A stretch of 64,000 bases of DNA from Clostridia bacterium (GTDB lineage: Bacteria > Bacillota > Clostridia > Acetivibrionales > DSM-2933): NCBI GenBank assembly GCA_026418275.1, contig JAOABQ010000074.1:114310-178309 (forward strand). The letters are read 5' to 3'. This document shows, piece by piece, positions 26,827-36,133 of the stretch; the stretch's first letter is position 1, and each line of letters starts with the position of its first letter. A program made the position numbers and the translations under genes. The notes under the pieces were generated by a model. The model ran no database searches. It was not told the origin of the DNA and worked only from the letters and a program-made list of their open reading frames with translations.

Positions 26827-26868
26827 CATGCTGAAGTATTCAATTTCAAATAGGGTGGCGCAGTTCAT

Positions 26869-28008
26869 TTACGCAACCGAGTAAATATCGGAAAATTCAA
26901 TATTAATTGCCTGAACTATTTTAGTTTGTGTAGTTTCCTCTTCAATACCCGCCTCTATTGAAGACTCACAAAGTCTTACGGGAATTCCTACAATAAATTC
27001 GCTCCCCATGTTTTCCTCACTATTTACCTCAATACTTCCGCCATGAATTTCAATAAAGGATTTAACAAGGGAAAGACCGATACCGCTTCCTTCAAATTCT
27101 CTTGTATGCAGGTTATTGACCTGCCCGAAACGGTCAAATATTTTGGTTAGCATTTCCTTGGGAATGCCGGTTCCTGTGTCCTTAACCGATATTAAAATTT
27201 GGTTTTCCTTTCCTTCAATATTAACCCAAACTTTGCCTCCGGAACGGGTAAATTTTATTGCGTTTGAAAGTAAGTTTAAAAGGATCCGCTCAATTTTATC
27301 GATATCAACGGCAGTAATGATTTCTTCAATATTTGTATCAAATTCAACTGAAATATTTTTTTGTTGTGCGAAAGGGATAACCGACTGAGTTATTTCTTCA
27401 ATAAGACATACAATATTGCAGTTGACCATGTTTACTTTAATATGTCCGGAGTCGAGTCTTGATATGTCGAGAATATTATTGATAAGTCGCAGCAGTCTAT
27501 AGCAGTTTTGTTTTATGGTTCCCAAATGTTTTGCTGATTTTCTTCGTTCGATTCCTATCCTTTTTTGATCCATCAGCTGAATAGCGCCTAAGATCACACT
27601 GAGAGGAGTTTTAAATTCATGCGCGATGTTTGAAAAGAATTCTGTTCGGATACTTTCATATTGAACGGTACTGTTATAAAGCTGGGTTAGGTTTTTTACC
27701 ATTTTGGAAAGCTTTTCAATTTCCTTTTGCTGTTGTACGATAAAATTTTCCTTTTCGAAGACATTAAAAGATGTTTTTTTCAATAAAATTTTCATTGCAA
27801 TAAAAATAAAGGATACTAAAAGGACAAACAGGGTCATAAACGTAAATAAATTAAGCTTTAGTTCCTTGGAAAGACTGCCGTACTCTTTTCCCATAGCGGA
27901 TATGTTTGTAAGAGTGCTGCTAATATCAAACAGTATGTAGATACAAAACAGTATTTGAAGTGTAATTAAAATTAAGAAAACGATGCTTATAACAGGTCTT
28001 TTGAACAT
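26869..28008 (-). CDS. Membrane sensor histidine kinase (orphan)
   Basis: 379 residues. Two membrane helices (about 8-28 and 54-76) with a very short external loop, a coiled coil, then the HisKA box FFSNIAHEFKTPLSVILG with His130, and a HATPase domain with N box NLLSNAIKFT, G1 DTGTGIPKE and G2 GSGIGLSLV. It autophosphorylates and passes phosphate to a response regulator, but none is encoded in the flanking genes. The short outer loop suggests membrane or intracellular sensing. Monocistronic; terminator downstream. Confidence 0.93.
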   Translation of the reverse strand: MFKRPVISIVFLILITLQILFCIYILFDISSTLTNISAMGKEYGSLSKELKLNLFTFMTLFVLLVSFIFIAMKILLKKTSFNVFEKENFIVQQQKEIEKLSKMVKNLTQLYNSTVQYESIRTEFFSNIAHEFKTPLSVILGAIQLMDQKRIGIERRKSAKHLGTIKQNCYRLLRLINNILDISRLDSGHIKVNMVNCNIVCLIEEITQSVIPFAQQKNISVEFDTNIEEIITAVDIDKIERILLNLLSNAIKFTRSGGKVWVNIEGKENQILISVKDTGTGIPKEMLTKIFDRFGQVNNLHTREFEGSGIGLSLVKSFIEIHGGSIEVNSEENMGSEFIVGIPVRLCESSIEAGIEEETTQTKIVQAINIEFSDIYSVA

Positions 28009-28491
28009 CCCATTTCACCCTTTTCATTACTTATATTGAACGAGAAGAACTTTTTCATGCCTCAATTCCTCTGATTTTAACCGCGGTCATGGGTTGTTCC
28101 TATGGAAAACTGTTAGCGCGGTTCAAACAGAAAAACTTATAAAAAGTAGTATTTAATAGTATTAAATCCACAAAATACCATATATATTCTATAAAAATAT
28201 ACTTAATATGTAAATATATTTCTTGAAAAATAATGAAATTTATAAAGAATTAAATTTTTTAACAGTAGAACGTACTATAATCTTACGTTGTGCCAAACAG
28301 GTAATCAATGCTTTTGAGAAACCTGAAACGGGAGAATGAAATAATTTTTGCCTTATATTCATAGGCATAACCACTATAAATTTAAATTGGGAAATTTTTC
28401 TTAAGTCAAGCTATTTTTAGAAAAAATCTTTATTAATTTAATATTTAATATTATAATTTAATATTATGTAATTCTATTAAGGGGGTATCTT
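28009..28491. other. Intergenic region between divergent genes
   Basis: Very AT-rich, 480 bp, with a possible -10 TATAAT near 28451 upstream of yebC. No ORF or known RNA structure seen. Confidence 0.3.
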
Positions 28492-29223
28492 ATGTCAGGG
28501 CATTCGAAATGGGCAAACATTAAACGTAAAAAAGAGAAAACAGATGCACAAAAAGGCAAAATTTTTACTAAGCTGGGAAGAGAAATTGCAGTCATTGTAA
28601 AGCAAGGAGGACCTGACCCTCAATCAAATGCAAAGCTTAGTGATGTTATTGCAAAAGCAAAAGCGGCGAATATGCCGAATGATAATATTTCAAGATGTAT
28701 AAAAAAGGCCGCCGGTGAAAACGATGCCACCAATTATGAAGAAATTGCTTATGAGGGTTATGGGCCAGGAGGCGTTGCGGTCATTGTTGAGGCGATGACG
28801 GATAACCGGAACAGGACAGCAGGGGATGTGAGGCATTTTTTTGATAAGTTTGGAGGTAATCTTGGAACAAGTGGTTGTGTTTCTTTTATGTTTAATAAAA
28901 AAGGTGTTATTTTAATTGAAAAGACAGATAAGACCAATGAAGATGAATTGATGATGGAAGCTCTGGATTTCGGGGCGGAGGATTTTAAAGTGGAAGATGA
29001 GTATTTTGAAATACTTACTGACCCAAATGATTTTTCTGCTGTAAGGGAAGTATTGGAGAAAAAGGGGTATGAGTTTATTTCAGCTGAAATCGACATGATT
29101 CCTTCAACAACTACCAAGCTTACAGATCCTAAACAAATAGAATTTATGGATAAATTGATAGAAAATCTGGAAGATTTAGATGATGTACAAAATGTTTATC
29201 ATAACTGGGATGATGATTTCTAA
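28492..29223 (+). CDS. yebC: YebC/PmpR (TACO1-like) family protein
   Basis: 243 residues, full length. It begins [20 protein letters not shown], the family hallmark, and contains the conserved [20 protein letters not shown]. Members have been described both as DNA-binding regulators and as ribosome-associated factors that ease translation of difficult motifs such as polyproline. In this window it stands alone, not in a ruvCAB operon. ATG with SD AAGGGGG. Confidence 0.95.
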   Translation: MSGHSKWANIKRKKEKTDAQKGKIFTKLGREIAVIVKQGGPDPQSNAKLSDVIAKAKAANMPNDNISRCIKKAAGENDATNYEEIAYEGYGPGGVAVIVEAMTDNRNRTAGDVRHFFDKFGGNLGTSGCVSFMFNKKGVILIEKTDKTNEDELMMEALDFGAEDFKVEDEYFEILTDPNDFSAVREVLEKKGYEFISAEIDMIPSTTTKLTDPKQIEFMDKLIENLEDLDDVQNVYHNWDDDF

Positions 29224-29262
29224 ACCCATTCAAAATTTCTGCTTGAACTAAAACTAATAATT

Positions 29263-29318
29263 ATAGGGCACTTCTTAATGTTTTTAACCAAAGTCATTTA
29301 GAGATGCCCTATTTAGTT
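29263..29318 (+). terminator. Probable intrinsic terminator after yebC
   Basis: ATAGGGCA (29263-29270) pairs with TGCCCTAT (29304-29311), loop about 33 nt with inner pairing, followed by TTAGTT. Confidence 0.5.
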
Positions 29319-29427
29319 GGTTTCACTTATTATATATCATTATAAAAAGGGTAATTTTCACAGATAGCTTCTGGTTCATTCAATGGAGTGTATATGAACT
29401 TTCGAAAATACGAAGTTGGATACGCAG

Positions 29428-29453
29428 CAAAAAGAGGACTTCAAAAAGTCCCC
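29428..29453 (-). terminator. Intrinsic terminator after the SASP gene
   Basis: On the minus strand GGGACTTTTTGAAGTCCTC followed by TTTTTG; stem GGACTT/AAGTCC. Confidence 0.65.
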
Positions 29454-29462
29454 GTTGATTTA

Positions 29463-29660
29463 TTACTTTCCGGACAGCTGTTTTTCAGCTTGTGAAATCA
29501 TTTTACGAACCATATTGCCGCCTACTTTACCTGCTTCTCTTGCAGTAAGGTCACCATTGTAACCCTCTTTTAAGTTTACGCCGACTTCTTTGGATGTTTC
29601 ATATTTCATAGCATCAAGAAGGCCTTTCGCACCGGGTACCAATGATCTGTTTCTTGCCAT
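29463..29660 (-). CDS. Alpha/beta-type small acid-soluble spore protein
   Basis: 65 residues containing LDAMKYETSKEVGVNL, the germination-protease recognition region, and the second conserved block LTAREAGKVGGNMVRKMI, which binds spore DNA. It coats and protects DNA in the dormant spore against UV and heat. ATG with SD TTGGAGGCGA. Normally transcribed by sigma-G in the forespore; the upstream promoter was not resolved. Shows that the organism sporulates. Confidence 0.96.
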   Translation of the reverse strand: MARNRSLVPGAKGLLDAMKYETSKEVGVNLKEGYNGDLTAREAGKVGGNMVRKMISQAEKQLSGK

Positions 29661-30101
29661 AAAATCGCCTCCAAGTATTTATTTATCTATTTTTTATAGA
29701 CAATATTATTGTTTGCATTTTTAAAACAATCATGCTGGAATTATTTTTAATGTTGAAATGATTCAATAAAAAATGCAATCTAACAAATTTTGCAATATAT
29801 TACGAGGCTAGGAGAGGAGATTTTATAACTATAAAGGAGTTGTAAAAATAAGTTTATTGGTTTATCATTAAATTATTCAACTATAGAAGCTGCGATAAAT
29901 CCAGCACGTTTTTTGTGTGATCTATAGCTGAATTTACTGTTTTGAAGTAAGTATTTTATACAACATAAAAGCTCAATAATTTTAAAAACGTCATAAAAAA
30001 ATCTATGAAATGAAAACCAAAGCGTCCAATGTGAACAAGTAGGATTATGTACGAAATGAATTTTTCTTAGGCCAATAAATTATTATATTGGGGGTGTTGA
30101 G
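29661..30101. other. Intergenic region between the SASP gene and the Tad locus
   Basis: AT-rich, divergent promoter region; no ORF or structured RNA recognised. Probably carries a sigma-G promoter (minus) and the promoter of the gene at 30102. Confidence 0.3.
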
Positions 30102-31511
30102 TTGAAAGTTTACATAATTGTAGGTAATAATGGCGAACCTTTAAAAAATGTCTTGGAAAAGGACGGAATCATTCAGGTAGTCCGATACGACAGAACAGTT
30201 GACGAAGCGTTTGATTATCTTTTGTCCCATGATCTGGAGTTTGATGCAATACTATTAATAGACCAAGGGATTCATAGCAGCATAGAGAGTTTCGGTAAGG
30301 TTTTAAATGATTTTAGGGAACTCATTGATAATGTACTGCATCATGTGAGCTTCAAATTTATAACCAAAGAGCCGCAATATGAAGCAGTTTTTAAACAAGT
30401 GGCAGGGAATGATGCAAGGTTTGAGGTTCATCTTATTGACAGCATAAAAATTCCTATATCCATGTTAAAGGATATTTGTCTTACAAAGCCTGCTGCCCCA
30501 GAGGAAAGAACATCTACATTAAGAACTCAGGAACCTCCAAAAAAGAGATCCTGGTCGTTATTTGGAGGAAGGAAGCAGGAAGAACAGCAGTCACCGCCAC
30601 CAACACCTCCGCCGACCCGGCCGGTGCCGGTCAATGAGCATCAGGATCAGCCCAGTGTTCTTCGGGATATGACTACGCCCAGGTTTCAACAGCCGGTTAA
30701 CGAGAGGGTTATTTCAGCTGCAAGTAATTTGAACAGAGTGGTCGCCATTACTGGGGACAGGGGCTCGGGAGTTACCAGTACGGTTGCAAATCTGGCGGTC
30801 CAAGCCAGCAGCCAGGGGTTGACAACCATGATTCTTGATCTGGATATCGTTTATAGAGGCATGAACCTCTACTTTACGAAATTTGGTGATGAAGTAGATT
30901 TAAATCATGATCTGGCTTCTTCCCTTATACGGTGTATGATGAAGCCGGATTCCTACAGAAGCAATTCCTGTAGGATTAATGAAAATTTAAGTCTGGTAAC
31001 GCTTGCGTATTCTGTAGACAGTAAAGATAAAATGATGGAATTTATTAATTCCAAACGATTAATCAATCTGATCAGTGTTATGAAGTTGAAATTTAATTTG
31101 GTTATTTTGGATCTGCCCTTTCAAATATTTAGGGAATACCCTGATTTGATGGTGCATTTGGACAGTATCGGATTATGCATGAGCAACAGCTTGTATTCTA
31201 TCATCAATACGGTGAAAAGTGTTGAGGAATCTTTAGATAAGGATGATATTTCAGTATTTAAAATGAAAGCAAAAACCGTCATAACCAAGTATAATGACAG
31301 CAATAGAAATCAAGGGGAACCTTTTACGCCCAATTTGACATTGGATATTTTATCAAGTATCAGTGACACCTTTGATATAAGAATGGAATGTGCCGGGGTA
31401 ATACCCTATTACAAGGATTTTGACCAACAGATCGATTCAGGTAAAAAACTTTGTACGGTAAATAATGAGTATAAGATGATTTACCAGACGGTTTTGAATA
31501 ATATTTTGTAA
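30102..31511 (+). CDS. CpaE-like MinD/ParA-fold protein with degenerate P-loop
   Basis: 469 residues: an N-terminal receiver-like domain (about 1-125) without an obvious phosphoacceptor, a proline-rich linker (about 130-200, SPPPTPPPTRP), then a MinD/ParA-like domain (about 210-469). At the Walker A position it has GDRGSGVTST (218-227) instead of KGGxGKT, so both lysines are missing; LILDLPFQI-type sequence matches the Walker B strand (VILDLPF). CpaE/TadZ proteins localise the Tad pilus machine, and some atypical members have altered P-loops. Start TTG/GTG-type codon after GGGGGTGTTGAG. Followed 41 bp later by the coiled-coil gene, so cotranscription is likely. Confidence 0.7.
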   Translation: MKVYIIVGNNGEPLKNVLEKDGIIQVVRYDRTVDEAFDYLLSHDLEFDAILLIDQGIHSSIESFGKVLNDFRELIDNVLHHVSFKFITKEPQYEAVFKQVAGNDARFEVHLIDSIKIPISMLKDICLTKPAAPEERTSTLRTQEPPKKRSWSLFGGRKQEEQQSPPPTPPPTRPVPVNEHQDQPSVLRDMTTPRFQQPVNERVISAASNLNRVVAITGDRGSGVTSTVANLAVQASSQGLTTMILDLDIVYRGMNLYFTKFGDEVDLNHDLASSLIRCMMKPDSYRSNSCRINENLSLVTLAYSVDSKDKMMEFINSKRLINLISVMKLKFNLVILDLPFQIFREYPDLMVHLDSIGLCMSNSLYSIINTVKSVEESLDKDDISVFKMKAKTVITKYNDSNRNQGEPFTPNLTLDILSSISDTFDIRMECAGVIPYYKDFDQQIDSGKKLCTVNNEYKMIYQTVLNNIL

Positions 31512-31552
31512 ACAGGGCTTATAATATCAAAGCGACGGAAGGTGCATCGAAA

Positions 31553-32329
31553 GTGAGTTCAGAAGATATCAACGTATTAAAGAATAATATAATTCTTTTG
31601 CAGAATAAGGTAAATGATCTTAGTCAAATGCTGGTGAATGCCAACGCAAGGGCTGAGAAAGCGGAAACAGAAAAAAGGGAACTGGCTCAGAAATTATCCC
31701 AAGCAAGGCCGGTGGAGGAATTTTATACGCTTCAGATCAATAGGCAGGGGACAAGCCTTAAGTATATTCTTTATTTTAAGGAATACTCCCATCCCTTATA
31801 CTTTAATACATTTTTTAAGTTTCTCTGTGATGTTCTGCTTTCTCTTGGCAAGGCCAAAATTTTAATAATGGAGCAAATGGGCAGCAGGATTAATATGAAG
31901 AGATATGATTTATCATATTTGATAGTGGATTCTTCAACCGATGCAGCCACGATCATGGAAAAAGATAAAATCGTTTTGTTTGAAACGAGGGTTAAAGTGC
32001 TTGAACTTTTATGTGAGAACCGAAGCGGGCATGAGATTTTGGTGGTTTACGATAAAATGGGATTCGACAAGGAGCTATTAGCCGGTTTTAAGGTTTACAG
32101 ACTGAATGTAATCCGTGACGATGAGGATGTTAAACTTTTTAATCTAAGTGTTAAGCAGTGCATATCCAATGATATAGAGGGTGCGCTATTAAATCTCACG
32201 GAGTTGGAAAGGTTTAAAGGCATATCCAACGAGGATATCCGGAGGATGATTTATAAAAGGCAGTTCATTGATGGATTTTTGGAAGCTCTGGAAGGTATGA
32301 TTGGTGCAGGTTCGTACCAGCAGGGATAA
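31553..32329 (+). CDS. Coiled-coil protein of unknown function in the Tad locus
   Basis: 258 residues, GTG start (SD GGAAGGTG). N-terminal coiled coil (about 5-50: NDLSQMLVNANARAEKAETEK) and a mixed alpha/beta domain with no motif I recognise. No membrane segment or signal. It lies between a CpaE-like protein and cpaB and is separated from the latter by a terminator, so it forms a two-gene unit with 30102. Possibly a partner of the degenerate MinD-like protein; inferred only. Confidence 0.65.
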   Translation: MSSEDINVLKNNIILLQNKVNDLSQMLVNANARAEKAETEKRELAQKLSQARPVEEFYTLQINRQGTSLKYILYFKEYSHPLYFNTFFKFLCDVLLSLGKAKILIMEQMGSRINMKRYDLSYLIVDSSTDAATIMEKDKIVLFETRVKVLELLCENRSGHEILVVYDKMGFDKELLAGFKVYRLNVIRDDEDVKLFNLSVKQCISNDIEGALLNLTELERFKGISNEDIRRMIYKRQFIDGFLEALEGMIGAGSYQQG

Positions 32330-32343
32330 ATAAGGGCTTTGAT

Positions 32344-32382
32344 GGGGTTAAGGCCGGCAAGCGGCTTTAACCCTTAAATTAT
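32344..32382 (+). terminator. Intrinsic terminator after the two-gene CpaE-like unit
   Basis: GGGTTAAGGCCG pairs with CGGCTTTAACCC (one wobble), loop GCAAG, followed by TTAAATT. Confidence 0.75.
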
Positions 32383-32389
32383 TCAAGAG

Positions 32390-32490
32390 TATAGATAACG
32401 TACTGTAAAAGTAAAATTTCGATTTCTGACCTAAGTAAACCAGGTATTTCATCTCTCAAATTTTACTATGTTTACACTTCCTTATCTATA
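32390..32490. repeat. Dispersed repeat family A, copy 4
   Basis: TATAGATAACGTACTGTAAAA to ACACTTCCTTATCTATA, 101 bp, same orientation as copy 1 and nearly identical to it inside (TTTCGATTTCTGAC..CTAAGTAAACCAGG). Confidence 0.8.
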
Positions 32491-32744
32491 GGTAACGATC
32501 GGCAGAGGTAAACATTATTGAGATCCAATAAAAAATCCTATAAAATAATTTCCAGAAAAACCGATATTTAATACATAAGTTTTACAAAATAACCACAAAA
32601 AAACTGGAAATAATTTATCCTTTTTTTCTATTAAATTCTGCAAATATCAATAAAATAATCTATAGGTATTTAACCCTGCAATCCGGTAAAATCAATAATT
32701 CTAGAAAAATTTACATCTTTATATAAAAAAGTTCCTGTTTTTTG

Positions 32745-32773
32745 TTGATTTGGTAATTGAAAAGTAGTATAAT
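32745..32773 (+). promoter_or_regulatory. Probable promoter of the cpaB-tad operon
   Basis: TTGATT (32745-32750), 17-bp spacer, TATAAT (32768-32773). It lies in the 490-bp non-coding region after repeat A copy 4, which holds no other recognisable feature; the leader to cpaB would be about 200 nt. Confidence 0.5.
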
Positions 32774-32981
32774 CAAAAATATGAGTCTAATATAGAAATA
32801 ATATCAGAGAATATGTCGAAAACTCTTTAAATCACTGCACTCTAAAATATTTAAAAATTTCTACACAAAGGTTTATAACCTTCAACCTTCGTGTTAGGTT
32901 TCATGCGCCTTTTAATTCAAATTCCGTAATCTGGAAGAATGATTGCAGCAGTTAATCCACTTATACTTTAGGAGGGTCAAT

Positions 32982-33857
32982 ATGAAGTTAAACAGTATCA
33001 AAACGATAAAGCCGGGAAGCCAGTTCGGTAAGAAGCTGTTGGCAATACTTTTGTGTATTACCGTTATAATCATAACGTATATTGTGCTGGATGGCTTAGG
33101 AAAAGAAGCAAAGGACAAGGTTGAAATATTACGGGTTAATTCTAAAGGCGGAATACCTGCAAAAGCTGCAATAACCAAAGATAATATTGAAAAGTCCAGT
33201 ATTATCCGAACAGAGTTTTCGAAAGAAATGATCACGGCAGACAAAATGGATGAAGTTATAAATAAGTATGCGGCATATTATCTTAGAGATAACACCCCTT
33301 TATATAAAGATCAGTTGATCGATGAAAAGCCGATGAAGAATGAATGGCTGTATAAAATAAAAAAGAGTAATGAGGTTTTGACGCTTCCTTATGATTATAT
33401 GAATTGTGGTGGAGATATTCTAACACCTGGGGATTACATCAGAGTAAGGGTTGCATTTAACGAGACAGTTGGGGGAAGTGATCCCAATGCGATTCCCGGA
33501 TTTGGCGGGGGAAAAACAGTAAGAAAGTCAGATGTTCTTTTTGACCGGATTATGGTTAAAGACTTGCTCAACGCTTCGGGGCACTCCATTTATGAAGTAT
33601 ATAAAGAAGTACTGAAGCTTGACGAAGAAAAGAAGCAGGAAGTAATGAAAAGTTCTCAATTCCTAGGTAATATTCTTCCGAAATCATTGATTTTAGAGGC
33701 TACTCCTGAACAAATCGATAAGTATGCCAAATATAAAGACAAGGATGACAAATCCTTAACAATAACCATTTTGAGCAGAGAGAATAACAAAGATATTATT
33801 GATCAACTTCCGACTATTGAAAAGGAGATTGAATCGTGGATAACAAAGAAAGATTAG
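32982..33857 (+). CDS. cpaB: CpaB/RcpC-like SAF-domain pilus assembly protein
   Basis: 291 residues from ATG 32982 (SD AGGAGGGTCAAT). One N-terminal membrane helix (about 20-38), then a SAF-type domain (GGIPAKAAITKDNIEKSSII ... YLRDNTPLYKDQLID). In Tad systems CpaB is an assembly protein; in diderms it works with the secretin, which Gram-positives lack. The 3' end overlaps the next gene by 22 nt, and the SD of that gene (AAAGGAGA) lies inside this one, so translation is coupled. Confidence 0.75.
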   Translation: MKLNSIKTIKPGSQFGKKLLAILLCITVIIITYIVLDGLGKEAKDKVEILRVNSKGGIPAKAAITKDNIEKSSIIRTEFSKEMITADKMDEVINKYAAYYLRDNTPLYKDQLIDEKPMKNEWLYKIKKSNEVLTLPYDYMNCGGDILTPGDYIRVRVAFNETVGGSDPNAIPGFGGGKTVRKSDVLFDRIMVKDLLNASGHSIYEVYKEVLKLDEEKKQEVMKSSQFLGNILPKSLILEATPEQIDKYAKYKDKDDKSLTITILSRENNKDIIDQLPTIEKEIESWITKKD

Positions 33858-34660
33858 ATGTAAATAAATTTTTAGAAAAGCTGTCTCCAAAGGATAGAAT
33901 ATACGAAGAGCTGGAAGCAAGCAAGATTTTTGATAATGTAATTGGCTTTATTCCTATGGGGGATGGTACGGATACTTCCATATTGGTTACAAACCTTGCA
34001 GTCCGATTGGCAAAGAAGGGGTTTAATACGTGTGTCCTTGATGCGAAAGTTTTCTATCCCAGTATTTACAAGCTCTTAGACTGTGAAGCCAATCCAAAGG
34101 GACGAGGTCTGATTCGGGTTTCCAGGACAGATAAGGTAGACTATAGAGATGAGATTAATGAGACAAAATATAAGAATTTATATCTTTTGTCTCCCAGTCC
34201 CCTGGATCTAATTGAAGAGTATTTTGATTTCCAAGTGGAAGATGTGGAGCGTGTTATTCTAACACTGAAGGATATGTTTGATTTTGTGCTGATTGATATA
34301 CCCAATATCCCTCCATTGGAATTTTGTGTTATTCCCATTAAACTGTGCAATATCGGATTCCTATTGTGGAGTGAGCGGATTGATTGTCCTCAGAATACCA
34401 GCAAACTGATTGAATTTATCAGTTCCATGGGAATTGGAACAGCCAAGCTGGCCAATGTCATTATCGCCAATGAGCTTGGTATCGATTATGACAAGGAAAT
34501 TATCGCCGAGATGAAGATGCGGCTTATTGCCGAACTGCCATATATTCGAGGGCCTGTAGATTACTCCCTTGAAGGACGGGTTTACAGTGTAGACAGTGTA
34601 ATTTTGGATAAGCGCTATGACAAATCATTAAGCAGGATTGTTGAACTACTTACAAAGTAA
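33836..34660 (+). CDS. Second MinD/CpaE-like protein with degenerate P-loop
   Basis: 274 residues, GTG start. MinD/ParA-like fold: hydrophobic strand NVIGFIPMG, helix ILVTNLAVRLAKKGFNTCVLDA, VLIDIPNIPP (Walker B-like). At the P-loop the sequence is MGDGTDTSIL, with no lysine, so ATP hydrolysis is doubtful. It lies between cpaB and tadA and overlaps cpaB by 22 nt. Likely the TadZ/CpaE localisation factor; having two such degenerate proteins in one locus is unusual. Confidence 0.7.
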   Translation: MDNKERLDVNKFLEKLSPKDRIYEELEASKIFDNVIGFIPMGDGTDTSILVTNLAVRLAKKGFNTCVLDAKVFYPSIYKLLDCEANPKGRGLIRVSRTDKVDYRDEINETKYKNLYLLSPSPLDLIEEYFDFQVEDVERVILTLKDMFDFVLIDIPNIPPLEFCVIPIKLCNIGFLLWSERIDCPQNTSKLIEFISSMGIGTAKLANVIIANELGIDYDKEIIAEMKMRLIAELPYIRGPVDYSLEGRVYSVDSVILDKRYDKSLSRIVELLTK

Positions 34661-34675
34661 AATGGGGGTTAACAA

Positions 34676-36133
34676 ATGCTAACCAGGGGTAATGTAAGTG
34701 AACTGCAGAAAAAGGCGAAATATATACATAAATCACAGGGAAACCTTAAAAAAATTGCTTCCATGAATTTTGAGGACTGCTTGAAGGAATGTCAGCAGTA
34801 TATCAGTAAGGTTGCTTCCCATACATACAGGCGTATTGACGACCTGAAAAAGAAAAGGGAAATGACAGAAAGATATATTATAGACTACGTAGAGTCTGAA
34901 AAACCTGAGGTTGAAGGTTTTAGTGAATTGGCCGCTCTGCGGAATGCCTTGATTGATGAAATTACGCAATACGGTCCTATTACCGACGCGATGGAGGATC
35001 CGGAAATTGATGAAATAAGGGCAAACGGACCACAGCAAATTTTTGTAGAGCGTTATGGTAGAACAGAAATATGGGATAAGTGTTTTTCGGATAGGGAGCA
35101 CATGGAGAGGATTATTGCAAAGCTTATTGGTGCATCCAAGGTAAGGCTTACCCCAAGAGCGCCGATGGTAAATGCACGTACCATTGACGGATGCAGAGTA
35201 AATGCTACCCATGCCGACATTTCTCCCTATGGAAATCCTGCCTTTGTTATCAGAAAGTTCAAAAAAACTACCTTATCTCCTGTCCAGATGATAAAGGAAA
35301 AATCTTTTTCAACGAATATGTACAAGCTTCTTTCCTTAATCCCCAGGGCGGATTTGTCATGGATCACGGTAGGTCCTACCGGAAGCGGTAAAACCACGCT
35401 TAATGAAATGCTTATAAAGCAAATTGATCCCTTATGCCGTATTATTACAATAGAAAATCCTGCAGAATACAGGCTTTTAAAATATAGAAACAATGACCCG
35501 CACGACCGGGTTATCAACGATGTTCTACAGTATGAGTCGGTAGCGGAAGATGATGACGCAAGTCCTGCTACCATGGAAAACCTTTTAATTAATGCCATGA
35601 GGCAGTCTCCACACTGGATTGGACCGGGGGAATTGAGAGCGCCGGGAGAATTTGCTACGGCGCTTAGAGCTGCCCAAACGGGCCATTACTTTTTCACCAC
35701 TCTTCACGCAGAAGGGGACAAGGAAGCGATTTACAGGTTTTTGACCGCATATCTTATTAAATCGGACGAGCCGGCAGAGCTTGCTTTAAGAAATATTTGT
35801 GCGGCAGTTAAATTTGTAATATTTCAGGAAAAACTAGCCGACGGTACCCGGAAAATTACTTCCATATCTGAAGTCAGGGGCTCAAACGGATTAATACCCG
35901 ATATACAACAAATCTATAAGTATGACTGTTTGGACGTTGAAGAGGATGAAGCTACCGGGAAGGTTGTAAGAATTGTCGGAAAACATAGAAGGGTAGGAAG
36001 TATATCAGAGGAAACCCAGCAAAAAATGCTTAAGTCGGGTATAAAAAGAAGTAAATTTGAGTTTTTAACGCTGCCTGTAATGCCGGACGAAGAGGAGGAC
36101 TATGATATAGATGAAATACAGTATACCATTTAG
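34676..36133 (+). CDS. tadA: TadA/CpaF-type secretion ATPase
   Basis: 485 residues of the VirB11/GspE superfamily. N-terminal domain (about 1-215) with EIRANGPQQIFVERYG, Walker A GPTGSGKTT (about 233-241), Asp/His box region IITIENPAEYRLL, Walker B-like HWIGPGELRAPGE and TGHYFFTTLHAEG. It powers pilin polymerisation at the cytoplasmic face. ATG with SD GGGGGTTAAC-type sequence 15 nt after the previous stop. The 3' end overlaps tadB by 23 nt. This is the one clearly competent ATPase of the locus. Confidence 0.9.
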   Translation: MLTRGNVSELQKKAKYIHKSQGNLKKIASMNFEDCLKECQQYISKVASHTYRRIDDLKKKREMTERYIIDYVESEKPEVEGFSELAALRNALIDEITQYGPITDAMEDPEIDEIRANGPQQIFVERYGRTEIWDKCFSDREHMERIIAKLIGASKVRLTPRAPMVNARTIDGCRVNATHADISPYGNPAFVIRKFKKTTLSPVQMIKEKSFSTNMYKLLSLIPRADLSWITVGPTGSGKTTLNEMLIKQIDPLCRIITIENPAEYRLLKYRNNDPHDRVINDVLQYESVAEDDDASPATMENLLINAMRQSPHWIGPGELRAPGEFATALRAAQTGHYFFTTLHAEGDKEAIYRFLTAYLIKSDEPAELALRNICAAVKFVIFQEKLADGTRKITSISEVRGSNGLIPDIQQIYKYDCLDVEEDEATGKVVRIVGKHRRVGSISEETQQKMLKSGIKRSKFEFLTLPVMPDEEEDYDIDEIQYTI

